In this document: positions 25,886 to 35,282 of the stretch, one piece after another
How positions within the stretch are numbered: position 1 is the first letter of the stretch
Layout of the letters: every line of letters begins with the position of its first letter
Source: DASPSR01 sp035516175
GTDB lineage: Bacteria > Nitrospirota > UBA9217
NCBI GenBank assembly: GCA_035516175.1
Contig: DATJAO010000053.1
Span: 1 to 43,265, forward strand
Direction: 5' to 3'
DNA length: 43,265 bases
Translations under genes and position numbers: made by a program
Notes under the pieces: model-generated
The model's database searches: none
The model's input: only the letters and a program-made list of their open reading frames with translations
Told to the model about the DNA's origin: nothing

Positions 25886-26302
25886 ATGTTAAAGGCAAAA
25901 TGGTATTTCATAGTGGTTTTGATCGTGCTCACTATAATCATAGGAGCCCATATGGTTCATAGCCAAGTGGTTGCAATTCTGGAGCATGAGAAAATGCATG
26001 TCAAGTATGAAATTAATAAGGAGATTGAAAAGCAGAAAATTCTTAAAGCTATAATTGATTGCGAGTCAAGCAACCGACACGTTGTCGGGACGTTGGCTAA
26101 AGTTGGGATAGACATTGGGAAATGCCAGATTAACACATACTGGCATGGAGAGAAGGCAGAGTCAATGGGTCTGAACCTGTATGACCCTGCGGACAATATG
26201 GAATACTGCATGTATCTTTTTAAGACCGAAGGTGTAAAGCCATGGAGAAGCTCTCAAGCGTGCTGGCAGCAGGAACTTGAACAGGAGAATATAAAGTTCT
26301 GA
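25886..26302 (+). CDS. Exported lysozyme-like protein
   Basis: The 138-residue protein has an N-terminal hydrophobic segment (residues 7-25, signal or anchor), a short charged helix, and a compact domain resembling lytic transglycosylases/lysozymes. Glu60 in 'AIIDCESSNRH' fits the catalytic Glu; 'GIDIGKCQIN' matches the 'GxxQIN' motif; 'DPADNMEYCMYLF' and 'PWRSSQACW' match the later helices. Four cysteines (59, 80, 108, 126) could form disulfides in the periplasm. AGGAG precedes the ATG. It stands alone in an AT-rich patch, which suggests transfer or a phage remnant. Confidence 0.65.
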   Translation: MLKAKWYFIVVLIVLTIIIGAHMVHSQVVAILEHEKMHVKYEINKEIEKQKILKAIIDCESSNRHVVGTLAKVGIDIGKCQINTYWHGEKAESMGLNLYDPADNMEYCMYLFKTEGVKPWRSSQACWQQELEQENIKF

Positions 26303-26577
26303 CATGAGAGGGCTTGACTGCCACCAGATGTTGCATCACTCGTTGAAAATAAGGATCAAAAATGGGGTTTGACTATCCAACCCCCCTCATTGTTGTTCTT
26401 GCCGCTTTGCAAAAAAAATCCGGACAGTAGAAAATAGCGAAAACAGACCGAAGCTATGAAGGATAAATGGATCGATATCCTCTGTTTTGCTTTTCCCTGT
26501 ATTCGGCAGGACCAGGGTTCATAACCCGAAAATCGCAAAGATTTTCTCCTGATTCCACAGGAAAATCAGGCAGTATG
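26303..26577. other. Intergenic, hairpin near hemG end
   Basis: An imperfect hairpin (GATTTTC-TCCTG / CAGGA-AAATC) lies near 26540-26570, just downstream of hemG on the minus strand. It may help termination but lacks a strong T-tract. Nothing else is evident. Confidence 0.35.
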
Positions 26578-27993
26578 CTATTCTTTTAATATCTTTTCCG
26601 CTGCGATCTGCGCTTCATGCACGCAGTCGCCGATACCGATGCCTTTATAAGAGCAGCCGATAAGGTGCAGGCCAGGATGCGTGCCGAGAGACCGGTCTAT
26701 GATGGATATCCGGTCGAGGTGTCCTACGGTATACTTCGGCATGCCCTTGATCCAGCGGTAGACCTTAGAGAAGCGGGCAGCAGCCTTGATGCCGACGATC
26801 GTATCCAGTTCCTCCAGAACCGTCTTCACCAGCCCGGCATCGTCGAGCTCGTTCACCAGCTCCTCGTGGTGCCCGCCTCCGACGAAACCACGAATAAGTA
26901 TATGATCATCTGGCGCGCGGAAGGACCACTTGGTGGAACTGTAGGTCGCCGCATTGATCCTCCTGCCTTCAACGCGCGGAACAATGAATCCGAATCCTTT
27001 AAGAGGAACCTTCACATCTTCCCTGCGGAAGGCGATCGAGACCGTAGCGGAGGTTGACCATTCGATTTTGCCCAGCTGCGAAGCGAGAGTCGCATCAAAA
27101 CCCTTGATCATTTCAGCAGAATCGTAAGACGCTGTTCCGAGCATGACATGATCGGCTTCAATGGTCTCGCCGTTTTCAAGAATCACGGCGTATCTTTTGC
27201 CGCGCGGTTCGATAGCCTTGACACCTGTGCCTAGCCTGATCGATTCTTTCCCGATATACTCGACACATTTGTCCGAGAGTGTCTGCATGCCATTTTTGAA
27301 GCTCATGAAGAAGGTCATCTTCGGCATGCCGGGCTTGGGCGGTGGTCCGCTCTGAGGCCGGGACTTCATCGCCGAGAGCATGCCGCGGATGAGGCTGCCG
27401 CTCTTCTGCTCCATCTGGACAAAGCGCGGGAACGTTGCAAGAACGCTCATGTTGTCCGGGTTCGAGGTGTGGATGCCGGCAACGAGAGGTTCCGCTATCT
27501 TCTCAAGGCATTCACGCCCCAGCCTGCGGGTCACAAATTCAGCGAGGCTCTCGTCTCCTTGGGTCCTTCGCTTTGGAATGAATATTTCCATTCCCATCCG
27601 GAGCTTGCCCGGCCAGGAGAGAAGCCTTGACTTCGCCATCGGCCAGAACATAGTCGGCACCATGAGCATCACGCCATCGGGCAGCATGTGCAGCTGGTTC
27701 CTTGAATAGAGGTAAGTGCCCTTGAACTGGTCGTTCGTGGACATCATCTCGGATTCGAGACCAAGATGACGGGCGAGGTTCACGGTCCATACCTTTTCCG
27801 GCAGGAAGCTGTCAGGACCGCCTTCGACGGTATAGGTGTCGATTTTATCGGTGATGATTTTGCCGCCGGCGCGGTTGTCCTTTTCGAAGAGCAGAACATC
27901 AACAGTCTTCCCGTGAGCCTTTGCCCCGGATTTAAGATGTACGGCAGCGGCCAGACCGGCAATGCCACCGCCTACAATAATGATTTTTGGCAT
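26578..27993 (-). CDS. hemG: Protoporphyrinogen oxidase (FAD, HemY type)
   Basis: The 471-residue flavoenzyme oxidises protoporphyrinogen IX (or coproporphyrinogen) in late haem synthesis. The FAD motif 'IIVGGGIAGLAAAVHL' is at the N-terminus, followed by 'EKDNRAGGKI' and 'TYTVEGGPDSFLP', and the C-terminal 'GLHLIGCSYKGIGIGDCVHEA' closes the FAD site. This is the oxygen-dependent HemY-type enzyme, also annotated as HemG. It is the last gene of hemE-hemH-hemG. Confidence 0.93.
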   Translation of the reverse strand: MPKIIIVGGGIAGLAAAVHLKSGAKAHGKTVDVLLFEKDNRAGGKIITDKIDTYTVEGGPDSFLPEKVWTVNLARHLGLESEMMSTNDQFKGTYLYSRNQLHMLPDGVMLMVPTMFWPMAKSRLLSWPGKLRMGMEIFIPKRRTQGDESLAEFVTRRLGRECLEKIAEPLVAGIHTSNPDNMSVLATFPRFVQMEQKSGSLIRGMLSAMKSRPQSGPPPKPGMPKMTFFMSFKNGMQTLSDKCVEYIGKESIRLGTGVKAIEPRGKRYAVILENGETIEADHVMLGTASYDSAEMIKGFDATLASQLGKIEWSTSATVSIAFRREDVKVPLKGFGFIVPRVEGRRINAATYSSTKWSFRAPDDHILIRGFVGGGHHEELVNELDDAGLVKTVLEELDTIVGIKAAARFSKVYRWIKGMPKYTVGHLDRISIIDRSLGTHPGLHLIGCSYKGIGIGDCVHEAQIAAEKILKE

Positions 27994-28147
27994 AGTTTAA
28001 TCCCTTTTGGAAACAGAATTGTGCAGATTAATGCAGATAGAACAATAAACACTCAAATCATAAATCGTTATTCAGAGAATGGTTATATTTTTGTTTGCGC
28101 GAATTGTCAAATACTTTCTTTCTATTTTGTCCATGTCCCGTGACATA

Positions 28148-29044
28148 TCAAAGGGCCTTCCTAACAATGTCAGCCAACGCCTTCATAAAGAGCGGCGACG
28201 TATTCAGGGACTCGGCACGGTAGAACTCAATCCCTAGTTTTGCTGCGTGCGCCCGGTGGACGATGTCGATATCGTAAAGCGTCTCCATGTGGTCGCAGGT
28301 GAAACCTATCGGGACCTCGAGAACATACTTGTACCCATCCTGAGCGATCTTGTCGAGCGTAGGTTCCACCTGGGGTTCGATCCAAGGCTCGGTTGTCCGC
28401 ACCCCTTTGCTCTGCCAGGCTATGCGCCACAAGGTGATGTTAAGGCCGGCAACGACGAGCTTTACTGTCTCTTCAACCTGCCGTTTATACGGATCGCCCG
28501 CGGCAATGTATCGCACGGGGATGCTGTGGCTAGTAAAGACGATAACGACGTTCTTTTGCTGTTCTGTCCGGAAAAGCTTAAGTCCCTCAGACAACCGCTC
28601 CTGCCATGCTTTGATGAAAAGGGGGTTATCATGCCAGCTTGCAATGAAGAACGGGCAAGTCTCTCCGCTTCCCAGTCCTTCACAGGCGGTTCTATATGCC
28701 CCGGTTGTGACTTCAGTGGAGAAAGGAGACATTGAAAGGGCGATCACACGCTGCGCCCCGTCCTTGACAGCCCGATCAAACGATTCAGCAACAGTTGGCG
28801 TCGAATACCGAAACCCCTCATAGGCCCGGTAACCGTTTCCGAGTTCTTGTGTCAGGGCGTCGGCCTGCGCCTTAACGAGCTCCGGCAGCGGTGACTTGCC
28901 GCCGATGAGCTTATAGCGCTCGACAACGGACTGGACAACGGGAGAAGGCGCCGGCCTCCCCATAAAGGCGGTCATGAAAGGACCTACCTCATCAAGAGAC
29001 CGCGGACCGCCTAGGGCGATGAGTATGATTGCGGTATGAGACAT
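28148..29044 (-). CDS. hemH: Ferrochelatase
   Basis: The 298-residue enzyme inserts Fe(II) into protoporphyrin IX. The metal-site His is in 'FTSHSIPVR', and the Glu region is 'VPIGFTCDHMETLYDID', both conserved in ferrochelatases. Nearest gene order is hemE upstream and hemG downstream, so the cluster covers the last steps to protohaem. Confidence 0.94.
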   Translation of the reverse strand: MSHTAIILIALGGPRSLDEVGPFMTAFMGRPAPSPVVQSVVERYKLIGGKSPLPELVKAQADALTQELGNGYRAYEGFRYSTPTVAESFDRAVKDGAQRVIALSMSPFSTEVTTGAYRTACEGLGSGETCPFFIASWHDNPLFIKAWQERLSEGLKLFRTEQQKNVVIVFTSHSIPVRYIAAGDPYKRQVEETVKLVVAGLNITLWRIAWQSKGVRTTEPWIEPQVEPTLDKIAQDGYKYVLEVPIGFTCDHMETLYDIDIVHRAHAAKLGIEFYRAESLNTSPLFMKALADIVRKAL

Positions 29045-29161
29045 GTAAAAAAGCGGTACGCAGGTTGACGCAAAAAAAGCCGGACAGGGATGTAATAAGT
29101 AATAAAAAAAGATGTAGACGCTAATCCGGCGTAACAGCGTAAATCTGCATCCAAATGGTGT

Positions 29162-30193
29162 TTATCTTTTACTCAATTCATGCGTCGTATTGATGAATTC
29201 CGCAGCGTTCTCTAACGGCGTTTGCTGCAGGATGCCGTGGCCCAGGTTCATGATGTGACCGTTCCTGCCCCCTGCCCGGTCAAGTATCTCCTTGGTGCGC
29301 TTCCGTATAAACTCCTTGGAGCCGAAAAGCGAAACAGGATCCAGATTCCCCTGAACGGCCTTGTCAAAGCCCACTCTGTTCCATGCAACATCGAGATCGC
29401 ACCGCCAGTCAAGGCCGATCACATCACCGCCGGCTTCTGCCACCATCTCAAGAAGGTGCGTTGCCCCATGGGCGAAATGGATGAGCGGCACGGTCTTTCT
29501 GACACCGGTAATCACGTTTTTCTGGTGCGGCAGCACAAACTCGCGATAGTCACTCGGTCCGAGGGCGCCGACCCAGCTATCGAAGAGCTGGACCACCTGC
29601 ACGCCGGCACTGATCTGCGCATCCAGATAGTTGATAATAACGCCGGTGAGATGTTCCATGAGCTTGTGCCAGGCCTTCGGCTCCGAGAACATCATTGCCT
29701 TCGCATGTTCGTAATTCCGCGACCCGCCGCCTTCAATGATGTAGCTTGCGAGGGTGAAAGGCGCACCCGAGAAGCCGATGAGCGGTACTTTGCCGCTGAG
29801 CTCTTTGAGAACGATCTTGATGGCTTTCATGAGGTATTCGATCTGGGTAGCCGCATCGATGGACTTGAGCTTCTGGACATCGGCCATGGTACGCACGGGG
29901 TTGTGGATCACCGGGCCTTCGCCCTTGGCAAACTCGAGTCCGATGCCCATTGGTTCTAGCGGCAGCAGGATGTCGGCGAAGATAATGGCCGCGTCGATCT
30001 CATAACGCCGCACCGGCTGGATCGTCACCTCGGCGGCAAGTTCAGGCGTCTTGCACATCTCCAAGAAGGTATGCTTCGCGCGGATCTCTCGGTATTCCGG
30101 CAGGTATCTTCCCGCCTGGCGCATCATCCATACCGGTGTGCAGTCCACGGGTTCCCGTCTGCATGCCTTGATAAACCTGTCTGCTCTGGACAT
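29162..30193 (-). CDS. hemE: Uroporphyrinogen decarboxylase
   Basis: The 343-residue enzyme decarboxylates uroporphyrinogen III to coproporphyrinogen III. The signature 'WMMRQAGRYLPEYR' is near residue 25, and the catalytic Asp is in 'IIFADILLPLEPMG'. GAGGAG precedes the ATG, and a good promoter lies at 30250-30278. It begins the haem operon. Confidence 0.95.
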   Translation of the reverse strand: MSRADRFIKACRREPVDCTPVWMMRQAGRYLPEYREIRAKHTFLEMCKTPELAAEVTIQPVRRYEIDAAIIFADILLPLEPMGIGLEFAKGEGPVIHNPVRTMADVQKLKSIDAATQIEYLMKAIKIVLKELSGKVPLIGFSGAPFTLASYIIEGGGSRNYEHAKAMMFSEPKAWHKLMEHLTGVIINYLDAQISAGVQVVQLFDSWVGALGPSDYREFVLPHQKNVITGVRKTVPLIHFAHGATHLLEMVAEAGGDVIGLDWRCDLDVAWNRVGFDKAVQGNLDPVSLFGSKEFIRKRTKEILDRAGGRNGHIMNLGHGILQQTPLENAAEFINTTHELSKR

Positions 30194-30249
30194 CTATACG
30201 GTCTCCTCAATCACTATAATATGTTAGCATTCCGGTTCTGCAAGGCCTC

Positions 30250-30278
30250 ATAATAGTATTTTATCGTGGAAAACTCAA
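30250..30278 (-). promoter_or_regulatory. Promoter of hemE-hemH-hemG
   Basis: Minus-strand TTGAGT (30278-30273), 17 bases, TATTAT (30255-30250), about 57 bases before the hemE ATG. Confidence 0.6.
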
Positions 30279-30312
30279 GGAAATTTTACTACACTGCCCG
30301 CGTCAGAGACTG

Positions 30313-31080
30313 CTAATCCTTTCTCCGGAACGAAAGGGCGGCGAGGGTCAGCATGATGGTTGCCATGGCCGTCACTATGAAAATGTCGGTATAGAAGGAA
30401 AATTCCGGGCCGAGTGGAGGCGCTGAGTTCCTCAGAAGGACGTGCTTAAATGCATCTATACCGTAGGTAAGCGGGTTTATTTGCGTAAGCTGGCGAAGGG
30501 CGTGCGGCATGGAGGATACGGGATACATTGCGCCGGAAAGGAAGAACATGGGCATTACGAGGAAATTCATGATGATGTTAAAGCCGTCGAAAGATGTAAG
30601 CCGTGCTGCGATGAGAATGCCGATGGAGGTGATACAGAATGAGACAAGGATGGATACGGCGATTACCTCGGCGACCTGAAGAAAAGTGAGGCGGATGCCG
30701 AGGAAGGGGATTAGAATCAGAATGATGACCGCCTGGGCCACGGAGATGGCCGTACCTGAGATGGCTTTGCCGATGACGATGGACAATCGGGAGATAGGCG
30801 CAACAAGCATCTCCTTCATGAACCCGAATTCCCGATCCCAGACGATCGAGATTGACGAGAAGATCGACGAGAAGAGGATGGTCATGCCGATCATGCCGGG
30901 AAAGATGAATTGAAGATAGGAGAACCCCACCTGCGGGCGGATAAGTGCGCTCATACCGTTTCCGACCACGAAGAGCCAGAGCACGGGACGCGCCAGCGTG
31001 CCGAGGAGGCGGCTTCTCTCGCGGAAGAATTTCTTGAACTCCCGCAGACAGATGACGTATATTGGCCGGAATTGGATCAT
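30313..31080 (-). CDS. ABC-2 type exporter permease
   Basis: The 255-residue protein has about six transmembrane helices in the ABC-2 arrangement, with the family segment 'SRLLGTLARPVLWLFVVGNG' early and 'LSGAMYPVSSMPHALRQLTQINPLTYGIDAF' near residue 180-215. It overlaps the ATPase gene by four bases and forms a DrrAB-like exporter with it. The substrate may be a lipid, drug or polysaccharide; sequence does not say. Confidence 0.88.
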   Translation of the reverse strand: MIQFRPIYVICLREFKKFFRERSRLLGTLARPVLWLFVVGNGMSALIRPQVGFSYLQFIFPGMIGMTILFSSIFSSISIVWDREFGFMKEMLVAPISRLSIVIGKAISGTAISVAQAVIILILIPFLGIRLTFLQVAEVIAVSILVSFCITSIGILIAARLTSFDGFNIIMNFLVMPMFFLSGAMYPVSSMPHALRQLTQINPLTYGIDAFKHVLLRNSAPPLGPEFSFYTDIFIVTAMATIMLTLAALSFRRKD

Positions 31081-32060
31081 CGCTGTGCCCTTCTGTGGCT
31101 GCGAACGAATTGACGCGTTATCTCCCGGTCGTTCTGGAGCACTTCGTCCCTGATTGTTCTGCCGGTGAGGCGGAGGAAAACGTCGTTCAGCGTCGGTTTT
31201 TTTAGCCCGACGGACAGGGTTTCAACGGTGAGCGAGTGGATCAACTTCGGAATGAATTCATCGCCCCGTTCAGCTTCGAGCGACAGACCTCCGTTCTCTG
31301 TTTGTGCGGTAATGCCAAAGGTCTTTTTGATCTCCTGCGATGCTTGCTGATTATCGGCAGTCACAAGGTGGATAATATCACCGTGCACCATCTCTTTGAG
31401 CCGCGCAGGTGTGTCCATTGCAATAATTTTCCCGTGATCCATGATGGCGATTCGATCACAGTTCTCCGCCTCTTCCATGTAATGGGTGGTCATGAAAACC
31501 GTGATATTTTCTTTTTTCCTGAGCATGTTGATAAAATCCCAGATCGTGTTCCGCGTCTGCGGATCGAGGCCGAGCGTAGGCTCGTCCAGGAACAGCACAC
31601 GTGGGTAGTGGAGCAGGCCACGGGCGATTTCGAGGCGACGCTTCATGCCGCCGGAGAAGTTCTTGATAAGGTCGTGTTTGCGGTTCTGGAGCTCGACCAC
31701 GGCGAACATTTCATCGATCCTGCGCTCGGTGAGCTTGCGGTCGAGGTTGTAGAGATAGGCGTGGAATTTAAGGTTCTCGTAGGCCGTCAAACCCGTATCA
31801 AGGGTTGTATCCTGAAAAATGAGCCCGATCGCCGTCCGGACTTCGTCGGAGTTTTTTGCACAATCGTATCCGGCTATTTCGGCACTTCCGCCGGTGGCCG
31901 AGAGGAGTGTGCAGAGGATGTTAATCGTCGTGGTCTTGCCCGCGCCGTTCGGCCCGAGAAAGCCAAAAACCTCCCCTTCGTTCACTGAGAATGATATGCC
32001 ATCTACGGCGTGCACGGATTTAAACTGTTTAGAAAGGTTTTGTACGTTGATGATCGTCAT
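31077..32060 (-). CDS. ABC exporter ATPase (DrrA-like)
   Basis: The 327-residue protein has Walker A 'GPNGAGKTT', Q-loop region 'GLIFQDTTLD', signature 'NFSGGMKRRLEIARG', Walker B 'VLFLDEPTLGLD' and the switch His in 'MTTHYMEEAE'. The extra C-terminal domain (residues about 220-327) is typical of DrrA-like exporters. The open frame extends 18 bases upstream to a TTG, but ATG 32060 matches the family start. Confidence 0.9.
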   Translation of the reverse strand: MTIINVQNLSKQFKSVHAVDGISFSVNEGEVFGFLGPNGAGKTTTINILCTLLSATGGSAEIAGYDCAKNSDEVRTAIGLIFQDTTLDTGLTAYENLKFHAYLYNLDRKLTERRIDEMFAVVELQNRKHDLIKNFSGGMKRRLEIARGLLHYPRVLFLDEPTLGLDPQTRNTIWDFINMLRKKENITVFMTTHYMEEAENCDRIAIMDHGKIIAMDTPARLKEMVHGDIIHLVTADNQQASQEIKKTFGITAQTENGGLSLEAERGDEFIPKLIHSLTVETLSVGLKKPTLNDVFLRLTGRTIRDEVLQNDREITRQFVRSHRRAQR

Positions 32061-32164
32061 AAGTAAAATCGATGCCAAAGTTCAAAACGAAAAGGTCAAA
32101 TCAAGCTGAAATGCAAAACATCGAGGGATAATCAATTTGCACCTTATACTTTGAATAAATTATT

Positions 32165-33742
32165 CTACCATTCTGCCCTGTCTTTCGGTACGTACCACTT
32201 GATGAAGTTGTAGAATATGCCAAGCGGAGCTGGCTCAATACCCTTGAACCGTTTGTGCACGATTGGCGTTGCGTCCGGGACATAGAGGAAGGCATAGGGC
32301 TGCTCCTCGGCCAGGATCTCGTGGATGCGGTAATAGATCTTCTTCCTTTTTTCAACGTCAAAGGTTCGACGCCCTTCAACAAGCAGCCTGTCGACCTCGG
32401 TGTTCTTGTAACTGATGAAATTGTATTCTCCCTTTTTCGTCTTGCTCGAATGCCAGATGTCGTAGAGGTCCGGATCCCGGCCCATGCCCCAGCCAAGGAT
32501 GATGGCCTCGAAGGAGCGTTTATCTATCTGCTCTAGGAACGCCTGCCATTCCATCACCCTGATGCTAACATCGACGCCTACGGCCTTCAGGTTCTGCTGG
32601 ATGATCTCGGCAGTTCGGATCCGCTCCGTGTTCCCCTGGTTCGTCAGGATCGTGAATCGGAAAGGCCGTCCATTCTTTTCCAGAATGCCGTCCCCATTTC
32701 TGTCTTCCCAACCGGCTTCGGCCAGCATCCGGCGCGCTAATTCCGGATTATAATCATAGCTCTTCGCATTCGGGTTGTATGCCCATGAGACGTACGAGAA
32801 CGGACCGGTGCATGGTTCCCCGAGACCGAGGAGGACACCGTCAATGATGCTTTTGCGGTCAATCGCATAGGATAGGGCCTGTCGGACTTTTACGTCCTGA
32901 AAAAGATGATTAGTCAGGTTGTAACCCATGTAGGTATAGGAGTTCGAGGGATAGCGGAATTTGCGGTAGTTTTCTCTAATCCGCCGCGTTTCGCTTTTTC
33001 TGAGGTACTGGAGTGGATTCAGCGCCATCATGTCCACGCCGCCGGAAAGCAGCTCCTGGAACATCGTAGAACTGTCGGGTATGATCCGGTAGATGAACTG
33101 GTCGATGTTCGGCCTGCCCTCGAAGTATCCGTCGTTCGCATCGAGGACGATCTTCTGGCCCGCGATCCATTCCTTGAACTTGTAAGGGCCCGTGCCTACG
33201 GGATTTCGGTTAAAGGAGTCGGTGTTGATATCCTTGCCTTCCAGAAGGTGTTTCGGGATCATCCCCATGCTCCAGCTCTCGAGGGCAGGGGAGAAAGGCT
33301 CCTTGTATGTCACGCGGAAAATATATTTGCTTACAACCTCGGCACGAGATACGTCCATATACGAACTGCTATAGGGCGTGGCAACATTCGGATCAATGAA
33401 TTTTTTATACGTGAACAGACAGTCTTCAGCGGTGAACTCTACTCCGTCGTGCCACTTTACTCCCTTGCGGATATGAAACGTGATGGTCTTGCCACCGTTC
33501 GAGACCTCCCACCGTTCCGCCAGGTCGCCGGTGAGCCTTATGTTCTTATCGTACTTGACGAGGCCGTTGAAAATCTGATCGTTGATCGTTCCTGACGCGG
33601 AATCGTTCGCGATCACCGGGTTCAGTCTCCGGGCATCGCCGATTGAGCTTTCGACGAAACTGTTGGGGTTCCGCTCGACCTTCTGGCCGCAGGCCGGAAG
33701 GAGGAGAAACAGGGCAACTATGGGAACGAAAATTTTCTTCAT
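32165..33742 (-). CDS. Peptide-type solute-binding lipoprotein (SBP family 5)
   Basis: The 525-residue protein has a lipoprotein signal with lipobox 'LLLPAC' (Cys18) and the extracellular solute-binding family 5 fold of DppA/OppA, with 'NGGKTITFHIRKGVKWHDG' and 'VRQALSYAIDRKSII' as landmarks. It binds peptides, nickel chelates or other small ligands in the periplasm. No matching permease genes lie beside it; the adjacent ABC genes are an exporter, so its import partners must be elsewhere. An upstream in-frame TTG is less likely than ATG 33742. Confidence 0.9.
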   Translation of the reverse strand: MKKIFVPIVALFLLLPACGQKVERNPNSFVESSIGDARRLNPVIANDSASGTINDQIFNGLVKYDKNIRLTGDLAERWEVSNGGKTITFHIRKGVKWHDGVEFTAEDCLFTYKKFIDPNVATPYSSSYMDVSRAEVVSKYIFRVTYKEPFSPALESWSMGMIPKHLLEGKDINTDSFNRNPVGTGPYKFKEWIAGQKIVLDANDGYFEGRPNIDQFIYRIIPDSSTMFQELLSGGVDMMALNPLQYLRKSETRRIRENYRKFRYPSNSYTYMGYNLTNHLFQDVKVRQALSYAIDRKSIIDGVLLGLGEPCTGPFSYVSWAYNPNAKSYDYNPELARRMLAEAGWEDRNGDGILEKNGRPFRFTILTNQGNTERIRTAEIIQQNLKAVGVDVSIRVMEWQAFLEQIDKRSFEAIILGWGMGRDPDLYDIWHSSKTKKGEYNFISYKNTEVDRLLVEGRRTFDVEKRKKIYYRIHEILAEEQPYAFLYVPDATPIVHKRFKGIEPAPLGIFYNFIKWYVPKDRAEW

Positions 33743-33911
33743 CCGGGTGATAATCAATGCAAATCGTTGTCCAGCGTCCTTGGGAGTAGAGAGATAGCTC
33801 TCTTTGTTCGGAACATGCTCAGCAACCTCGTTTTATGTAATCGGAGATTGTTGCGATCCATTTTGTCGCGCCCAATGGCAAAACGAAGGCGTCTGGTTGC
33901 AATTGTCTCAT

Positions 33912-33942
33912 CCAAAAACAAAAGGGTAGGCATGGCCTACCC
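33912..33942 (-). terminator. Rho-independent terminator after secG
   Basis: On the minus strand, GGGTAGGCCATGCCTACCC (33942-33924) forms a strong hairpin, followed by TTTTGTTTTT. It ends the gap-pgk-tpiA-secG unit. Confidence 0.85.
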
Positions 33943-33981
33943 GTGAGTATGTGACTCGATATCTAGAGCTTCATAATGTAA

Positions 33982-34308
33982 CTATTTTGCTGGTGCTGCA
34001 GCCGGGGCCTGCGTGGGCGGCGCGAGCGGTACCGGGGCCGGCTGAGCCTGTTCCTGTTTTACCCCTTCCATGACCGAGCTCTTTTTTGACGCTGTGAGCG
34101 CGAGGCCGAGCGATGTGATCATAAAAAGGATTGCGGCACCGGTCGTGAGCTTGGCCAGGAAGCTCTGCGCCCCCCTTGGCCCGAACACGGTTTGAGACGC
34201 TCCACCGAAGGCTGCGCCTATATCCGCGCCCTTTCCTTTCTGCAAAAGAACCATCGAGACCAGAATGGCAGAGACGATGATATGGAGCGTTATTAAAAAG
34301 ATACGCAT
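33982..34308 (-). CDS. secG: Preprotein translocase subunit SecG
   Basis: The 108-residue membrane protein has two helices ('ITLHIIVSAILVSMVLL' and 'LTTGAAILFMITSLGLAL') with 'GKGADIGAAFGGASQTVFG' between them, the SecG signature. The Pro/Ala/Gln-rich tail is common. AGGAGG lies just before ATG 34308, which excludes the longer upstream frame. It follows tpiA, a very common neighbour. Confidence 0.95.
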   Translation of the reverse strand: MRIFLITLHIIVSAILVSMVLLQKGKGADIGAAFGGASQTVFGPRGAQSFLAKLTTGAAILFMITSLGLALTASKKSSVMEGVKQEQAQPAPVPLAPPTQAPAAAPAK

Positions 34309-34430
34309 TACTACCTCCTCTTGAAAAACTATTTCGGGCGCGGATTGTCTTGGGAAATTCGGATTTTTATTCTCACTAATCTGCCTGTTCAGATTATATC
34401 CGCGCCCGGACAATCTTATTCACGTTTTGT

Positions 34431-35192
34431 TCATGTAAAATTTACGAGCGCCGCAAACGACTCCGGCTTCAGGCTTGCCCCGCCCACGAGCGCACCGTCG
34501 ATGTCTGGCATAGCCATGAGCGTCGACACGTTCTCCGGCGTCACGCTTCCTCCATACTGTATACGAAGCGCGCTAGCAATCTCCTTGCCGTAAGCGATCT
34601 CACTCTTTTTCCGGATGAAGCTGTGGATCTCGTTCGCCTGGTCAGGTGTTGCGGTCTTGCCGGTGCCGATGGCCCAGACCGGTTCGTAAGCGATGATCAC
34701 CTTCTGCATCTCCGCGGCCGCGACGCCCTTGAGCGCGCCGGTAACCTGGCGCTCGATCACGTCGTTTGCCTTGCCTGCCTCGCGCTCTTTCAGAGTCTCG
34801 CCAACGCATACGATAGGGAGCAGGCCTTTGTTCAGAGCCTGCCTGAGTTTCTTGTTCACGGTTTCGTCGCTTTCACTGAAGAACTGCCTTCGTTCGCTGT
34901 GGCCTATGATAACATATTTGCAGCCCAAATCCAACAGCATTTCCGCCGATATTTCCCCGGTAAAGGCGCCTTTGTCCTCCCAGTGCAGGTTCTGAGCCGA
35001 GAGTGCGATGCGCGTTCCCTTGATCACTCCGGCTACGGACTGGAGAGCGGTGAACGGCGGAGCGAGCACGATGTCTCTTTCCTTGCTCCCCGCTATGAGC
35101 GGGACAAGCTTGCTGGCCAGTTCGCGAGCCTCGGCCGTCGTCTTATTCATCTTCCAGTTGCCTGCTATAATGGGCCGTCGTTTACTGTTCAT
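34431..35192 (-). CDS. tpiA: Triosephosphate isomerase
   Basis: The 253-residue TIM-barrel enzyme interconverts dihydroxyacetone phosphate and glyceraldehyde-3-phosphate. Catalytic Lys14 ('GNWKMN'), His98 ('IIGHSERR') and Glu170 ('AYEPVWAIGTG') are present. It lies between pgk and secG in the glycolytic operon. Confidence 0.96.
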   Translation of the reverse strand: MNSKRRPIIAGNWKMNKTTAEARELASKLVPLIAGSKERDIVLAPPFTALQSVAGVIKGTRIALSAQNLHWEDKGAFTGEISAEMLLDLGCKYVIIGHSERRQFFSESDETVNKKLRQALNKGLLPIVCVGETLKEREAGKANDVIERQVTGALKGVAAAEMQKVIIAYEPVWAIGTGKTATPDQANEIHSFIRKKSEIAYGKEIASALRIQYGGSVTPENVSTLMAMPDIDGALVGGASLKPESFAALVNFT

Positions 35193-35210
35193 ATAAAACC
35201 TCTTTTTTTT

Positions 35211-35280
35211 CGCAAAGGCACAAAGGACGCCACGAGGAATTTCTATTTCTCCTTTGCGATCTTCGCGTGCCTTGCAAGGA
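35211..35280. repeat. REP-like inverted repeat between tpiA and pgk
   Basis: GCAAAGGCACAAAGGACGCC (from 35212) faces an imperfect inverted copy, CCTTTGCGATCTTCGCGTGC followed by CTTGC (35251-35275). The CACAAAGGAC core also occurs in the repeat at 22471-22531. Confidence 0.5.
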
Positions 35281-35282
35281 TA

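Noticed and set aside
33785..33815. AGAGAG-ATAG-CTCTCT hairpin as a terminator
   Set aside because: It lacks a proper T-tract on either strand and lies upstream of the binding-protein gene.
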